Positions 54,161-63,879 of a stretch of 64,000 nucleotides of DNA are shown piece after piece. Below the pieces are notes generated by a model. It was not told the DNA's origin, did not search any database, and worked only from the letters and a program-made list of their open reading frames with translations. The stretch comes from Sepiola atlantica. Its lineage: Eukaryota; Mollusca; Cephalopoda; Sepiida; Sepiolidae. The position numbers and the translations under genes were made by a program. The DNA is taken from contig OY744531.1 of assembly GCA_963556195.1 (NCBI GenBank), positions 108,067,120-108,131,119 of the forward strand. The letters are read 5' to 3'. Numbering within the stretch: the first letter of the stretch is position 1; every line of letters starts with the position of its first letter.

Positions 54161-54744
54161 ACTGTCTTTAAGTGAGGAATAAAAAAAACAACTTAGGAGG
54201 CTGAAACCACGTAAATAAAATCAAGGAGACCTCAAACGCACTTCTAAAATCACCCTTTCCAAGTTTCTGCCCCGTCTCTCCGAAGAGAAATGTAAGAAAC
54301 GATAAATAAAATGCGGAGTTAGCGTCTACTAAAATTTAAATTTGCAAAAAAAATGCTGACTCATTTCCTTTCTTGAAAAATGAGTCGTTTTCTTTCCAAA
54401 TTAGTAGATAATAACATTAGAAATTTTCCAAATTAGTAGATAATAACATTAGAAAGTAGATGACCCCCCCCCCCGAACAAAACCTGGCCTAGTTTACCCA
54501 CAAAGAATAAATGATTTTTTCAAAATTTTAGATATTATACCACCGGGGTAACGCCGATCAAGAAAATATAAACTTTGTGGGTCTTTGTTTAGTAGTATTG
54601 GAATTTTAGCTGGACATACAAAGATACACATGCAGACAACTGCTCTTTATATAATAGACTAGCAAAGCTACCCGGCATTGCCCGGGGCCATAAAAAAAAA
54701 GATAGAAGAAGTTAAATAGCGTGTGTAACATCTTTATATTAAAA
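54161..54744. other. Unassigned DNA with short duplications
   Basis: A TTCCAAATTAGTAGATAATA duplication at 54397-54455, a C10 tract at 54465, and on - a CCCGGGCAATGCCGGGTAGC motif at 54689-54669, the same motif as at 63052. Confidence 0.5.
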
Positions 54745-54746
54745 CT

Positions 54747-54831
<85 letters not shown>
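54745..54831. repeat. (CT)n(AT)n microsatellite
   Basis: About 8 CT then about 35 AT dinucleotides directly abutting the fold-back mariner element; supplies its TA target. Confidence 0.95.
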
Positions 54832-54835
<4 letters not shown>

Positions 54836-55381
54836 GCCTGTTTAAAACGTATCTGACCTGAGGCGAGAAAAAATATTTCAAATATGTGACGGGATTGGGA
54901 CCCTAATCCCCTTAAAAGTAGGCCCCTTGTGCTTGCACACACTTAGCCCACCGATCCATCCACTGCCGGAAACACCTCTGGAAGTCTTCTTTTGGAACGT
55001 CGTTCATTTCCGCCGTCGCGTTCCGTATTATCTTTTTTGCACCCTCTCAACAACAGCTGCACTCCGAGCAGTTTGGGGCCTGCCAGAACGCTGGTCACTA
55101 TTCGCTGATGTACGGCCATTTTTGAATAGGTTGAACCACTCCTTAATTTGTGTTACACATCGCATCTTCTCCAAACACCTGCTGAATCTAACGCGACGGC
55201 GGAGATGAACACCATTCCAAAAGAAGACATCCAGAGGTGTTTCCGACAGTGGATGGATCGGTGTGCTGGGTGTGTGCAAGCACGAGGGGCCTACTTTGAA
55301 GGGGATTAGGGTCCCAACCCCATCATGTATTTGAAATATTTTTTTCTGATCTAAGGTTGGATACTTTTTAGACAGGCCTCG
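54832..55381. mobile_element. Mariner-derived fold-back element (about 190-bp arms)
   Basis: 550 bp, bordered by TA on both sides (54830-54831, 55382-55383). The left arm starts TGAGGCCTGTTTAAAACGTA and the right arm ends ACTTTTTAGACAGGCCTCG. Both arms contain a 3' transposase part, so on either strand one reads FQRCFRQWMDRW-like, CVQA-GAYF codons. The about 160-bp centre, on -, encodes the N-terminal EWFNLFKNGRTSANSDQRSG and RPQTA region. It is thus the 3' end of a mariner duplicated in inverse around a 5' piece. Related to the mariner at 46504. Confidence 0.88.
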
Positions 55382-55383
55382 TA

Positions 55384-56699
55384 TGTATGTTAGAGCATTT
55401 AGTTCTTGTTACGACTGACAACTGCAAAGTCGACACCTCCAATAATTGAATAAGAAATTAGTTTTATACTTTCATGCAATATGTTGAACATTATGGGGTG
55501 GTGACTGCCTGTATTGCAAACAATTGTTTCATAGCGTGTAGTGCAGTGTGCAGGCGTCTAATAAAGCCCAACAAGTTTGCACTTGGATACGCAAAAAAAA
55601 AGGGAAACAGAAACGATAAATCTTAATTGTCCATATTGTAATCGTATTGAAAATGTTAATTATTCTTTTCAAATATTTGTTGTACTCCGATTAATCAAAT
55701 TTGCCAATAGTTAGCACCTATTTTATGGCAAAAACAGTCAAATGTGACTAAAACAAAAAATGTCTTTGTAAAAAGAAAGATTTTTTTCTGTCTCTTCAGA
55801 GAATGTAAAAATTAATATTTTAAGGCGACGAGTTTTGGAAGAAAAGAAATAGCATGTGTCTTTTATAGTCACGTGATATCCTGGAACCGTGCTCCTCATT
55901 GTTAAAAAGTACCAGAGTGGAGAGAAGTGGCAGTTCTACTCAGCGAACAAGCCGCAACACACTGATATTGTTGTTGTAACTCTCAACTTCCCATGTCACT
56001 TTTGAATAGCTCAACATATTGCGTGAATTGCTTTACAACATATTAAGAATGTGGAACCTCGTGCTGCCTCACTCGACGACCGTCGACCCCAACGTTGTGT
56101 TTCCGTGACCTTCTTCTTTGTCATCATCGTCCAGCGGAGTCGTCTATCTACTGACGAATCGTCGAGGGCACAGCACTGGTCCATAAGTTGATTATAAAAG
56201 AAACACAACTCTTGATAAAGAACACAAACACATATACGTTGTGTATAATTTAGTTTGAACTATGAGTGTGTGTGACTGCCGAGGCCCCATTGTCGTTTCT
56301 CAAGTCGTCAGCTCATCTCATCGTTTTCCCGGTCCGATGCGCTCTCTCGGGAGGTTAGATCCTAACTCTCGAGAGGTTCGATTCTAACTGCTCGGCTTCT
56401 CTCCGAAAACTTAAAACTCGTCAACTTTTGCCATAAACTTTACTGTCGTCAACTGTCGTAAAACTAACCTACCTTACTGTAGTCAGGTGTCGTAAAAACA
56501 CTGTCACTCCTAAAAGTGTCCAGTATTCTTTTCTTGGTGACCTGTCCTGAACAATGGAAATTGACCACTCCCAAATTGTCTTTTGTCTTAGTCACTTAGT
56601 CACTTAGTCACTTCCTATCCTGTCTTTTCTTTTGTGTGCGTACATGAGTCATTTCCTATTCCTAACCCGGCCCCGACCTTTGCGGCATCCATAGTGTCA
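55384..56699. other. Unassigned region
   Basis: No recognised gene. 55840-56700 is GC-richer with CTCTCGGGAGGTTAGATCC / CTCTCGAGAGGTTCGATTC as an imperfect direct repeat (56343-56388) and GTCACTTAGTCACTTAGTCA at 56589. Could be a promoter or LTR-like region; not supported further. Confidence 0.4.
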
Positions 56700-57086
56700 C
56701 AAGAAAGTAAGTAATGTTAGTGAATTCAATAGCCCGAAGAGATTTACTATATATCCCTTAACAAAAGGAATACTGTCTTCTTACAATTATTTATACTGGA
56801 CAACGCCGAGTAGAACATATACTTCTGCTAAATTCCTAATTTCTTTTGTCCCCCTCCATTCAACATATTAAGAAGATACGTAATGTTGATTAAGACAATA
56901 GTCCGAAGAGAATTAATATGTATCAATTAAGAAAAGTAATACTGTCATTTTACAATTTTTGATCCTGGACAACGCTGAGTAGAAGTGGTGGGCAGTGCTA
57001 GGTAGTGGAGGGTATAGGCAGACAATGGTGAGTACTGGCGGACATTTGCAGGTAGTGATGGACAGTGGCAATAAGTGTCGGCAGTG
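56700..57086. repeat. About 180-bp duplication and GGCAGTGG-type minisatellite
   Basis: AATAGCCCGAAGAGATT ... CTGGACAACGCCGAGTAGAA (56729-56817) recurs at 56901-56983. It is followed by short units such as GGGCAGTGCTAGGTAGTGG and GGACAGTGGCAATAAGTG up to 57086; the same units resume at 57440-57510 after the SINE. Confidence 0.75.
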
Positions 57087-57430
57087 CCAAGTGTAGTATC
57101 TGTTCCGATGGATACTGCACCCCATAGACTGGTATTATCTTGGCCTTCGGGGCTTGATTAACGCCGGTCTATGGGTCTGTCTTGTGCAGTTCTAGGAGGT
57201 CCACCCTCCCAGGCTTTTCCTCCCCTCTTTGGGGAGAAGTAAGTTTATTGCTTACTGCCTGAGGCGCCCCTACCGGGGAATGCCGACGGGGCTGCCCAGG
57301 CAATTTTTAATGGCCAGATTGCTCACCTTCTCAGGCGCTGGCTTTTCAAGTCCCACTTTCCCGACCCGACCTTGGGTCACATCTTACCTTGTAGGAGTAA
57401 GATAAAACTGGCCTTGTGCCTAACCTCCTG
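57087..57430 (+). mobile_element. U2-headed SINE inserted in a minisatellite
   Basis: Starts AGTGTAGTATCTGTTCCGAT (head truncated by about 30 nt), standard body, 3' end CGACCTTGGGTCACATC then a variant tail to GGTAAATAAATA. GGCAGTG-rich repeat is found on both sides, so the SINE split the array. Confidence 0.88.
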
Positions 57431-57714
57431 GAGAGGTAAATAAATACTGGCGGGCAGTGACAATAGTTACAGGCAGTGACAAGCAATGGCAATAGTGGTG
57501 GACAGTGGTAATATTTAGCATTAACCCTAATCCCCCCACACACACACTTTTTGACTCCCCCCCCCCCACACTACTTTACGGTCATCAATAATGAAGTTAT
57601 ATATGCATGTGTTTAACCGCCCCCCCCCCCCCACTTTTTAGGAGAGCCCCCACACACACACACACACACTTTTATAACTGTGCCGCCGGTCCTGTTAAGT
57701 GGCGGACAGAAATT
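57431..57714. repeat. Minisatellite remainder, CA and C tracts
   Basis: GGCGGGCAGTGACAATAGTT units to 57512, then C-rich and (CA)n tracts at 57536-57546 and 57647-57668. TGCATGTGTTTAACCGCCCC at 57605 also occurs at 38260. Confidence 0.75.
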
Positions 57715-58011
57715 TATAAACTTTGTTATGTACTTACGTGGTAGCTGAAAAGAAAATTGTACAGAAAAAATTACGCAAATTCATCCAATAAGAAACGATT
57801 TTATCATTCGGTAGCCATTTTTGTTAAACCAGTAAATAAAAGTTGAGTTATCTCCCTTGTCTATTTTATAAGTGAAAATGTCTAACGAAACTTAAGATTG
57901 TTTTTTTCTTATTCTTTTTCTTATAATTTAATAAATACTGGATGAATTTGCGTAATTTTTTATGTACAATCTTATTTTCAGCTACCACGTAAGTACATAA
58001 CAAAGTTTGTA
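57715..58011. mobile_element. MITE with TACTTACGTGGTAGCTG terminal repeats
   Basis: 297 bp. Left AACTTTGTTATGTACTTACG, GTGGTAGCTGAAAA, ATTACGCAAATTCATCCA inverted at the right (CAGCTACCACGTAAGTACAT). Arms about 75 bp; loop has GAGTTATCTCCCTTG. A related partial copy lies at 63512. Confidence 0.88.
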
Positions 58012-58856
58012 CATTTCTTTAAATATTTTAATGTCGTAACGAAACTAAAGAGGCACCAATTGTTTTGTGCGGTCTTCTTCCAATTGAAATGTGCGTATCA
58101 TTTTAAACATATTTGAGAATTGTCTCCCTTGCCCATTCAATCGTACTTGACTTTTTCTGATATTTCGTGGTTTCTTTTTTAAGGTTTCAATTAATAACGC
58201 CATGCAACATAGTTAAATGAAGTTCACCCATTAGCTTTATTTTTTCGTGCACGTTGTCAAGTGTTTTTACTGGAGGATATTTTTAATAGTTTCATTTCTT
58301 ATCAAAACATTTAGCCGTGGCCCCTTTGCCATTTTTGGCGCGAATGTTTTTGTGTCAAATCGTATATTTCTGTTGTTTGAATAACGCGAAATGGTAAGTT
58401 TAATGCGTTCTTATTTCATGTTTGAATTGAATTTATTTATTTTAAAAAGTTTTTCTTTGCAAAAACGAAAGTAATTACAATTTAAATGGTTTGTTATCTG
58501 ATTTTATTTCGTAGTTAAATTCATATCTTTTATACCTAAAATCTGCTTTGTTATTTTCCACCAAACGTTTTTCTCGACTTTTTTACAAATAATTTTATTT
58601 TTTTACCTGTCATGTCGCTAGAGAATTCTGTGCTTTTTCGAATTTTTTTCAGATATTTTTGATTTTAGGAGAGGGGATCAGTTTCCTTTATAAATTTAAC
58701 GTAAACTGATCCCCCACCTTTTGACCATGTTGCATGTTTTCTCACCTTTTTTACGGACCAAATTTTTTTCTTTTTTCTATGTACGATTATCTAATATTTC
58801 GCTAGAGAATTCCGGGTTGTCTAGAAAGTGCATATTCTTTACGAAAGAATTTTCAA
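58012..58856. other. Unassigned AT-rich DNA
   Basis: No gene recognised. A short inverted pair GGGGATCAGTTTCC / ACTGATCCCCCACC at 58674-58717 suggests another small palindrome. Confidence 0.45.
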
Positions 58857-59408
58857 CGACAGCTTACAGAACAAAAAAGCAGTAAAAAAAAAAATAGTCA
58901 ACAAATAAATGTTACCAAAGGCAAGATAAGTTACTCTTACCTGGATAAGTTTATTGCTGTTTTAACTTATTTGAAAGCGTTTTTTTTTTTGTTCAAAACA
59001 AACCTGTTGTCCCCCTGTTAAGTTAGAACGAAAACCAAAATGGCTGTTCATGAGGCCAGCACGGTGATCCTTGATAATCGGTGAAAAATCGAAAAATAAG
59101 CAAAATAGTGTAAGAAAAACATCCAATAAATGTCACTAATCGTGGGAAAATGTAATGTTCTACCAGTATTGTTTATTTTTCGTTTTTTTAGCAATTATCG
59201 AAACTTTGTATAGTTTCAGCTATTTTTTTTTCGTTCTAACTGAACAGGTGGACACTAAGTTTGTTTTGAACAAAAAAAAATCTCTTTAAAATAAGTTAAA
59301 AACACAAATAAACTTATCCAGGTTAGTAGAAGAGTAACTTATCTTGACTTTGGTAACATTTATTTGTTGCCATTTTTTAAATAAAAATTTTTTTTACCCC
59401 TTTTTATG
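58857..59408. mobile_element. Fold-back element sharing arms with 61386-61770
   Basis: Left arm ACGACAGCTTACAGAACAAA, AATAAATGTTACCAAAGGCA, AGATAAGTTACTCTTACC, TTGAAAGCG, TGTTCAAAACAAACCTG is inverted at 59215-59408. The right tip is incomplete. Loop about 180 bp. Confidence 0.85.
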
Positions 59409-59520
59409 TCCTACCTAAAATGATTACAAGTAATCTAAGCTAAAAAAAAACATCGAATCCCTAAAATTCATTGCCAAGAAATGTTTTAATAGTGTAGTAT
59501 TATTATTGCTTAAGATTACC

Positions 59521-59951
59521 GGTGCTTGTACAAAGAAATGTCCGTATAAAATTTTCAATATCACAAAAAAAAAACAGTATTATATACTTACGCAGCAGAT
59601 TTAAATAAGTATCCTCACCAAAAAGTAGGAAAAATGATCGAGTAGAATTTTAATTACAAATAAAAATCAGTTTCATCGTATTTTGATTACTGCCATTGAT
59701 TTATTACTTGTTAATATGACAGACTGGGTTACCTCCCCCTGAATTTCGTGTTTTTCGCTTGAATCAATGGCCGACCCGATACAACGGATTTTTATTTTTT
59801 ATTACAATTCTACTCGATATTTTTTGCTAATTTTTGGTGTACAAACCTATTTTTGCCTGATACATAAATATTTCAGAGAGTTTTCCGGTTAATTTAATTG
59901 GAAGTGCGAATTTCAGCGTTTTTCATATATACCCGTCTCTCTACAAGCACC
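59521..59951. mobile_element. MITE with GGTGCTTGTA ends and near-perfect 8-bp target duplication
   Basis: 431 bp from GGTGCTTGTA to TACAAGCACC. Flanks AGATTACC (59513-59520) and AGATAACC (59952-59959) differ by one base. An 8-bp duplication is typical of hAT-superfamily elements. The left arm (CTTACGCAGCAGATTTAAAT ... GATCGAGTAGAATTTTAAT) recurs as solo arms at 26085 and 48775. Confidence 0.85.
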
Positions 59952-60049
59952 AGATAACCTTATTTTTCCTTCTTTTTAAGAGCAAAACACTCATTAAAAA
60001 CAAATCGCAGGTTTAAACTAGCGACGAATTCTATTATTTTCTAAACTAG

Positions 60050-60304
60050 GCATGTCAAACTCCGTGTCATGGGGATCAATTTGTGTTGACCTCACGCGTC
60101 TAATTGAAGCCCCCCCCTCCCCCTCATTTACTTCTCCTCGTTACAAGGTCGGTTTTTAATGTGGGGAAAATCCAGCTCCCCAAAAAGGGACACTCTGGAT
60201 TGGGACAAAAGTATAAATTGCCTCCGTTTAGAAGGATGTCTTCACTGAGCGAGGACAGAAAAAAATGAAGTGAAACACCAGAACAGATACAAAACCCTGC
60301 TCTG
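60050..60304. other. Unassigned DNA between elements
   Basis: CCCCCCCTCCCCCTC at 60112; a short - strand frame without a domain. No gene called. Confidence 0.45.
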
Positions 60305-60409
60305 CACTTGTGCAGTTTAGTAAACAGCGGTAGATAATCCACAGGAAGTAACGACCAATAGATTAAAACATTTTAATAAATTTGTTTATTTAATCAAATA
60401 TAGTTTCTG

Positions 60410-61197
60410 AAAGAAAAACATTGTAATAAAATAAAGTTTATTTTCAATAAAGTAACATTTTGGCCAAAACATTGTAATAAAATACAGGTTATTTTCAATA
60501 AAATAACATTTGGGCCAAAACATTGTAATAAAATACAGTTTATTTTCAATAAAATAACATTTTGGGCAAAACATTGTAATAAAATAGAGTTTATTTTCAA
60601 TAAAATAACATTTTGGGCAAAACATTGTAATAAAATACAGTTTATTTTCAATAAAATAACATTTTGGCCAAAACATTGTAATAAAATAAAGTTTATTTTC
60701 AATAAAATAACATTTTGGCCAAAACATTGTAATAAAATAAAGTTTATTTTCAATAAAATAACATTTGGGCCAAAACATTGTAATAAAATACAGTTTATTT
60801 TCAATAAAATAACATTTGGGCCAAAACATTGTAATAAAATAAAGTTTATTTTCAATAAAATAACATTTTGGCCAAAACATTGTAATAAAATACAGTTTAT
60901 TTTCAATAAAATAACATTTGGGCCAAAACATTGTAATAAAATAAAGTTTATTTTCAATAAAATAACATTTTGGGCAAAACATTGTAATAAAATAAAGTTT
61001 ATTTTCAATAAAATAACATTTTGGCCAAAACATTGTAATAAAATAAAGTTTATTTTCAATAAAATAACATTTGGGCCAAAACATTGTAATAAAATAAAGT
61101 TTATTTTCAATAAAATAACATTTGGGCCAAAACATTGTAATAAAATAAAGTTTATTTTCAATAAAATAACATTTGGGCCAAAACATTGTAATAAAAT
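60410..61197. repeat. 51-bp minisatellite, about 15 copies
   Basis: Unit ACATTGTAATAAAATAAAGT, TTATTTTCAATAAAATAACA, TTTTGGCCAAA (51 bp, one-base variants). Because 51 is divisible by three, two - strand frames stay open (a 17-residue repeat MFWPKCYFIENKLYFIT, 266 codons), but variation falls equally at all codon positions, so I do not call a gene. Confidence 0.95.
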
Positions 61198-61385
61198 AGT
61201 TTTATTATTATTATGTTCGTTTTATAACATTTTAAATTATAAAAAAAAATCATTATCAATTTTAGAAATGATATTTGATTACAATGTCTTGGCCAAAATG
61301 TTACTTTATTGAAAATTAAACTTTATTTTTTTTATTACAATGTTTTTCTTTCAGAAATTATATTTTATTAAATAAATTGGGCATT

Positions 61386-61770
61386 TACAACGACAGCTAA
61401 CAGAACGAAAAAGGGGTGAAAAAACAAATAGTCAACAAATAAATGTTACCAAAGGCAAGATAAGTTACTCTTCTACCTACCTGGGTAAGTTAATTTGTGT
61501 ATTTTAAAGCGTTTTTTAGTTCAATTTAAAACTAGTGTCAGAATCTCATGTTAAAATTGAAAACACAAAATAGACTTATTTGATCATGTGACATCTCGAC
61601 ACTGGTTTTAAATCGAACTAAAAAAACGCTTTAAAATAAGTTGAAACACAAATAAACTTATCCAGGTTAGAAGAGTAACTTATCTTGCCTTTGGTAACAT
61701 TTATTTGTTGCCTACTTGTTTTTGTTTTTTTACCCCCTTTTTTTTTGTTCTGTTAGCTGTCGTTATAAAT
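61386..61770. mobile_element. Nested near-perfect palindrome (about 170-bp arms)
   Basis: ACGACAGCTAACAGAACGAA, AATGTTACCAAAGGCAAGAT, AAGTTACTCTTCTACC ... AAAGCGTTTTTTAGTTC on the left, inverted from AACTAAAAAAACGCTTT to GTTCTGTTAGCTGTCGT on the right, with about 75 bp of loop. Same family as 58857-59408. Confidence 0.88.
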
Positions 61771-61854
61771 GGTCAATAAATTAATTGGTTGTTACTTCCT
61801 GTGGATTATCTGCCGCTGTTTACTGAACTGCACAAGTCCAAGGGTAATTGAAGT

Positions 61855-62015
61855 CGGGTGCTTGTCCATAAAAATGTACAACTGAAAATTTCAGTTCCAA
61901 ATAAATTTTTGAATAATATTTTTGCTTAATACGTAAGTATATGAAAGAGTTTTCCTGTAAATTTATTTGTAACTGTGATTTTCACCTGTGCATTTTTATG
62001 GACAAGTTGTTTAAT
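61855..62015. mobile_element. Small inverted-repeat element with GGTGCTTGTCCAT ends
   Basis: GTGCTTGTCCATAAAAATGT at left and GCATTTTTATGGACAAGTTG at right; the interior resembles the right arm at 59830-59920 (TTTTGCTTAATACGTAAGTA, GAGTTTTCCTGTAAATTTA). Confidence 0.7.
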
Positions 62016-62096
62016 AAGATTATTGCAGAATATTTTTATTACTTAGAAACTTTTGGTAAATGGATGGAAAAGCCAAGAAACCCAACTTCCATAAGT

Positions 62097-62678
62097 GGTA
62101 AGAGTGCGGAATAACGGCCGGCTGACTGGCTCGGGACCGTGCGCAAAACCAGATTGGCCTTTTTACGGCCAAATTTGTGAAATTTGGCCTTTTTTAAGCA
62201 GTTTGTCAATCGAAAATTCCGTTAACCAATTTTTTTTTTTTTTGTGAATATTTTGGAGTTCACTTATGTGCGCAGTCAGGTGTATCGCAAAATTCAAATG
62301 TCTATTGCTTAAAATGAAAACAAACACAGAAAAAAAATATTTAAAAAACAAAAATGAAAAAGTGCCCTTTTCTCACAAAAATCTTTTAAAATGTAACCAA
62401 GAGTTTTCTATATTCTGTATATGAATACTCGCGTCACTTCGCTAAAAATGAAGAAAAAACACAAAAAATAAAATTAAAAAAACAAAAAGTAAAAATTAAA
62501 AACAAACATAAATTTATAGTGGATACAAATTGTTGATTTTATTTACTAAAGCAGAAAATACGTCGGGCCAAACGGAATTTTCGATAGCCAAACTGCTTTA
62601 AAAAGGTCAAATTCATGAAATTTGGCCATAAAAAGGCTAATTTGGTTTTGCGCACGGCCGTTATTCTGCACTCTTACC
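62097..62678. mobile_element. hAT-like MITE with 8-bp target duplication CCATAAGT
   Basis: 582 bp, GGTAAGAGTGCGGAATAACG at left and its near complement (CGTTATTCTGCACTCTTACC without two bases) at right. Flanked by CCATAAGT on both sides (62089-62096, 62679-62686). Arms run about 120 bp (GTGCGCAAAACCAGATTGG, AATTTGGCC, AATTCCGTT). Confidence 0.92.
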
Positions 62679-62794
62679 CCATAAGTTTTAAACAATTATT
62701 TTATATATTTATTCGAATTAGAATAAACAATTTTTATAAAATTTATATAAATCCAACATTTTCATATAAATTATTGGTTAAAGCGTAATATAGT

Positions 62795-62892
62795 ATGTGC
62801 ACTGGGACGGAGATTGGTACGTATATAGTAGGCGCACCGGGACGGAGATTGGTATGTATATAGTCAACGCACCAGGGCAGAGATTGGTATGC
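62795..62892. repeat. About 43-bp repeat, three diverged copies
   Basis: GGGACGGAGATTGGTACGTA, GGGACGGAGATTGGTATGTA and AGGGCAGAGATTGGTATG each followed by TATAGT-GCGCACC. The long - strand frame over it is not protein-like. Confidence 0.8.
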
Positions 62893-63049
62893 AGACAGAG
62901 GTGGTAATTTTAATAGAAATATGTCATTTTTACCCTGGGCAACGAAAGAGGAGTGGTGGGGAAGAGACAGCTTTCGCTGAAGGCAACAGGGAGAAGGTGG
63001 CAATGAGAGAGGGGGGAAGGGCGGTGATATGGGGCAACCAGGAAAGAGA

Positions 63050-63082
63050 GAGCCCCGGGCAACGCCGGGTAGCCCTACTAAT
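63050..63082. repeat. CCCCGGGCAACGCCGGGTAG motif
   Basis: A GC-rich palindromic motif that recurs (inverted at 54669-54689, decayed at 53490, 53848, 54545, 56793, 56968). It looks like the end of a dispersed element family. Confidence 0.6.
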
Positions 63083-63361
63083 AACTTGGTAAAAGGATTC
63101 CTTATCAGTTGGTGTATATCCATTAAAAAAAATGTCCCAAACTCCTCATGTTGCCGTGATCTCTTAAGGATTTGATCAGTTTTTTTGGTGCCCCCGACCA
63201 TGATTAACCGTTCCATCTCTCCTAATTTGTTTCCAAATTCCATGACGAAATTCTTCATAGAGGAGTGTTAGCAAACTTTTTAAAAGCATCCATTCTTCAC
63301 GAAAAAGCGGTGTTAACATTTTTATCACTTTACTTGCTTAAAACTCTTAAAATAAAACAAA

Positions 63362-63830
63362 TAGATTATTTTTTATTGATCCCTGTCGAAGTATATTCAT
63401 TTCCGAACAAATTGGTGGTATTTTGAAGATTTATAATATGACTTTTTGGTGCTTCTGCTGTTTCACAATGACATGTTAGGCCTCTCTTAAAAAAAAAATA
63501 GTTAAAGATAAACTTTATGTACTTACGTGGTAGCAGAAAAGATTACGCAAATTCATCCAGCATTTATTAAATTAAAAATAAAAACGATTTTATCTATCAA
63601 CACCATTTTTCTTATATTTTGACTTTTTCAGAAAGTTATCTCCCTTGCCTGCTTTGTAAGCTCACATGTCTACCGATATGTAAGATCGTTTTTTTTGGGT
63701 TTTTTTTCATAGATTATTGTTTATTGATCCATGTCAAAGTATATTCATTTCTGAACAAAATGGTGGTATTTTGACTTGAGGACTTAAATGCTTTGGTTTT
63801 TAAAATATGACTATTTTAGTAGAACCTTCT
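63362..63830. repeat. Direct duplication bracketing a MITE piece
   Basis: AGATTATTTTTTATTGATCC ... AATTGGTGGTATTTTGA (63362-63426) recurs at 63712-63777. Between them 63508-63690 is a partial copy of the 57715 MITE (TATGTACTTACGTGGTAGC, ATTACGCAAATTCATCCAG, AGTTATCTCCCTTGCC) with no right end. Confidence 0.8.
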
Positions 63831-63879
63831 TGAAATCTGTGCTGATCCAAAGCGGTTTTATGGTCGGTGGGTATTACTA

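Larger units (their letters stand above)
60305..61843. mobile_element. Inverted-repeat element carrying an expanded 51-bp minisatellite and a nested palindrome
   Basis: Left ACTTGTGCAGTTTAGTAAAC, AGCGGTAGATAATCCACAGG, AAGTAACGACCAAT is inverted at the right (GGTTGTTACTTCCTGTGGAT ... GTTTACTGAACTGCACAAGT). Inside are the tandem array (60410-61197) and, in the right arm, a second fold-back element (61386-61770). A single arm of the same family is at 48540-48760. Confidence 0.82.

Noticed and set aside
60386..61186. 266-codon - strand frame of a 17-residue repeat
   Set aside because: Follows from the 51-bp repeat length; a second frame is equally open and the unit derives from a transposon arm.
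62743..63258. 171-codon - strand frame
   Set aside because: Covers a short tandem repeat and the CCCGGGCAACGCC motif; Pro/Ser-rich by composition, no domain.
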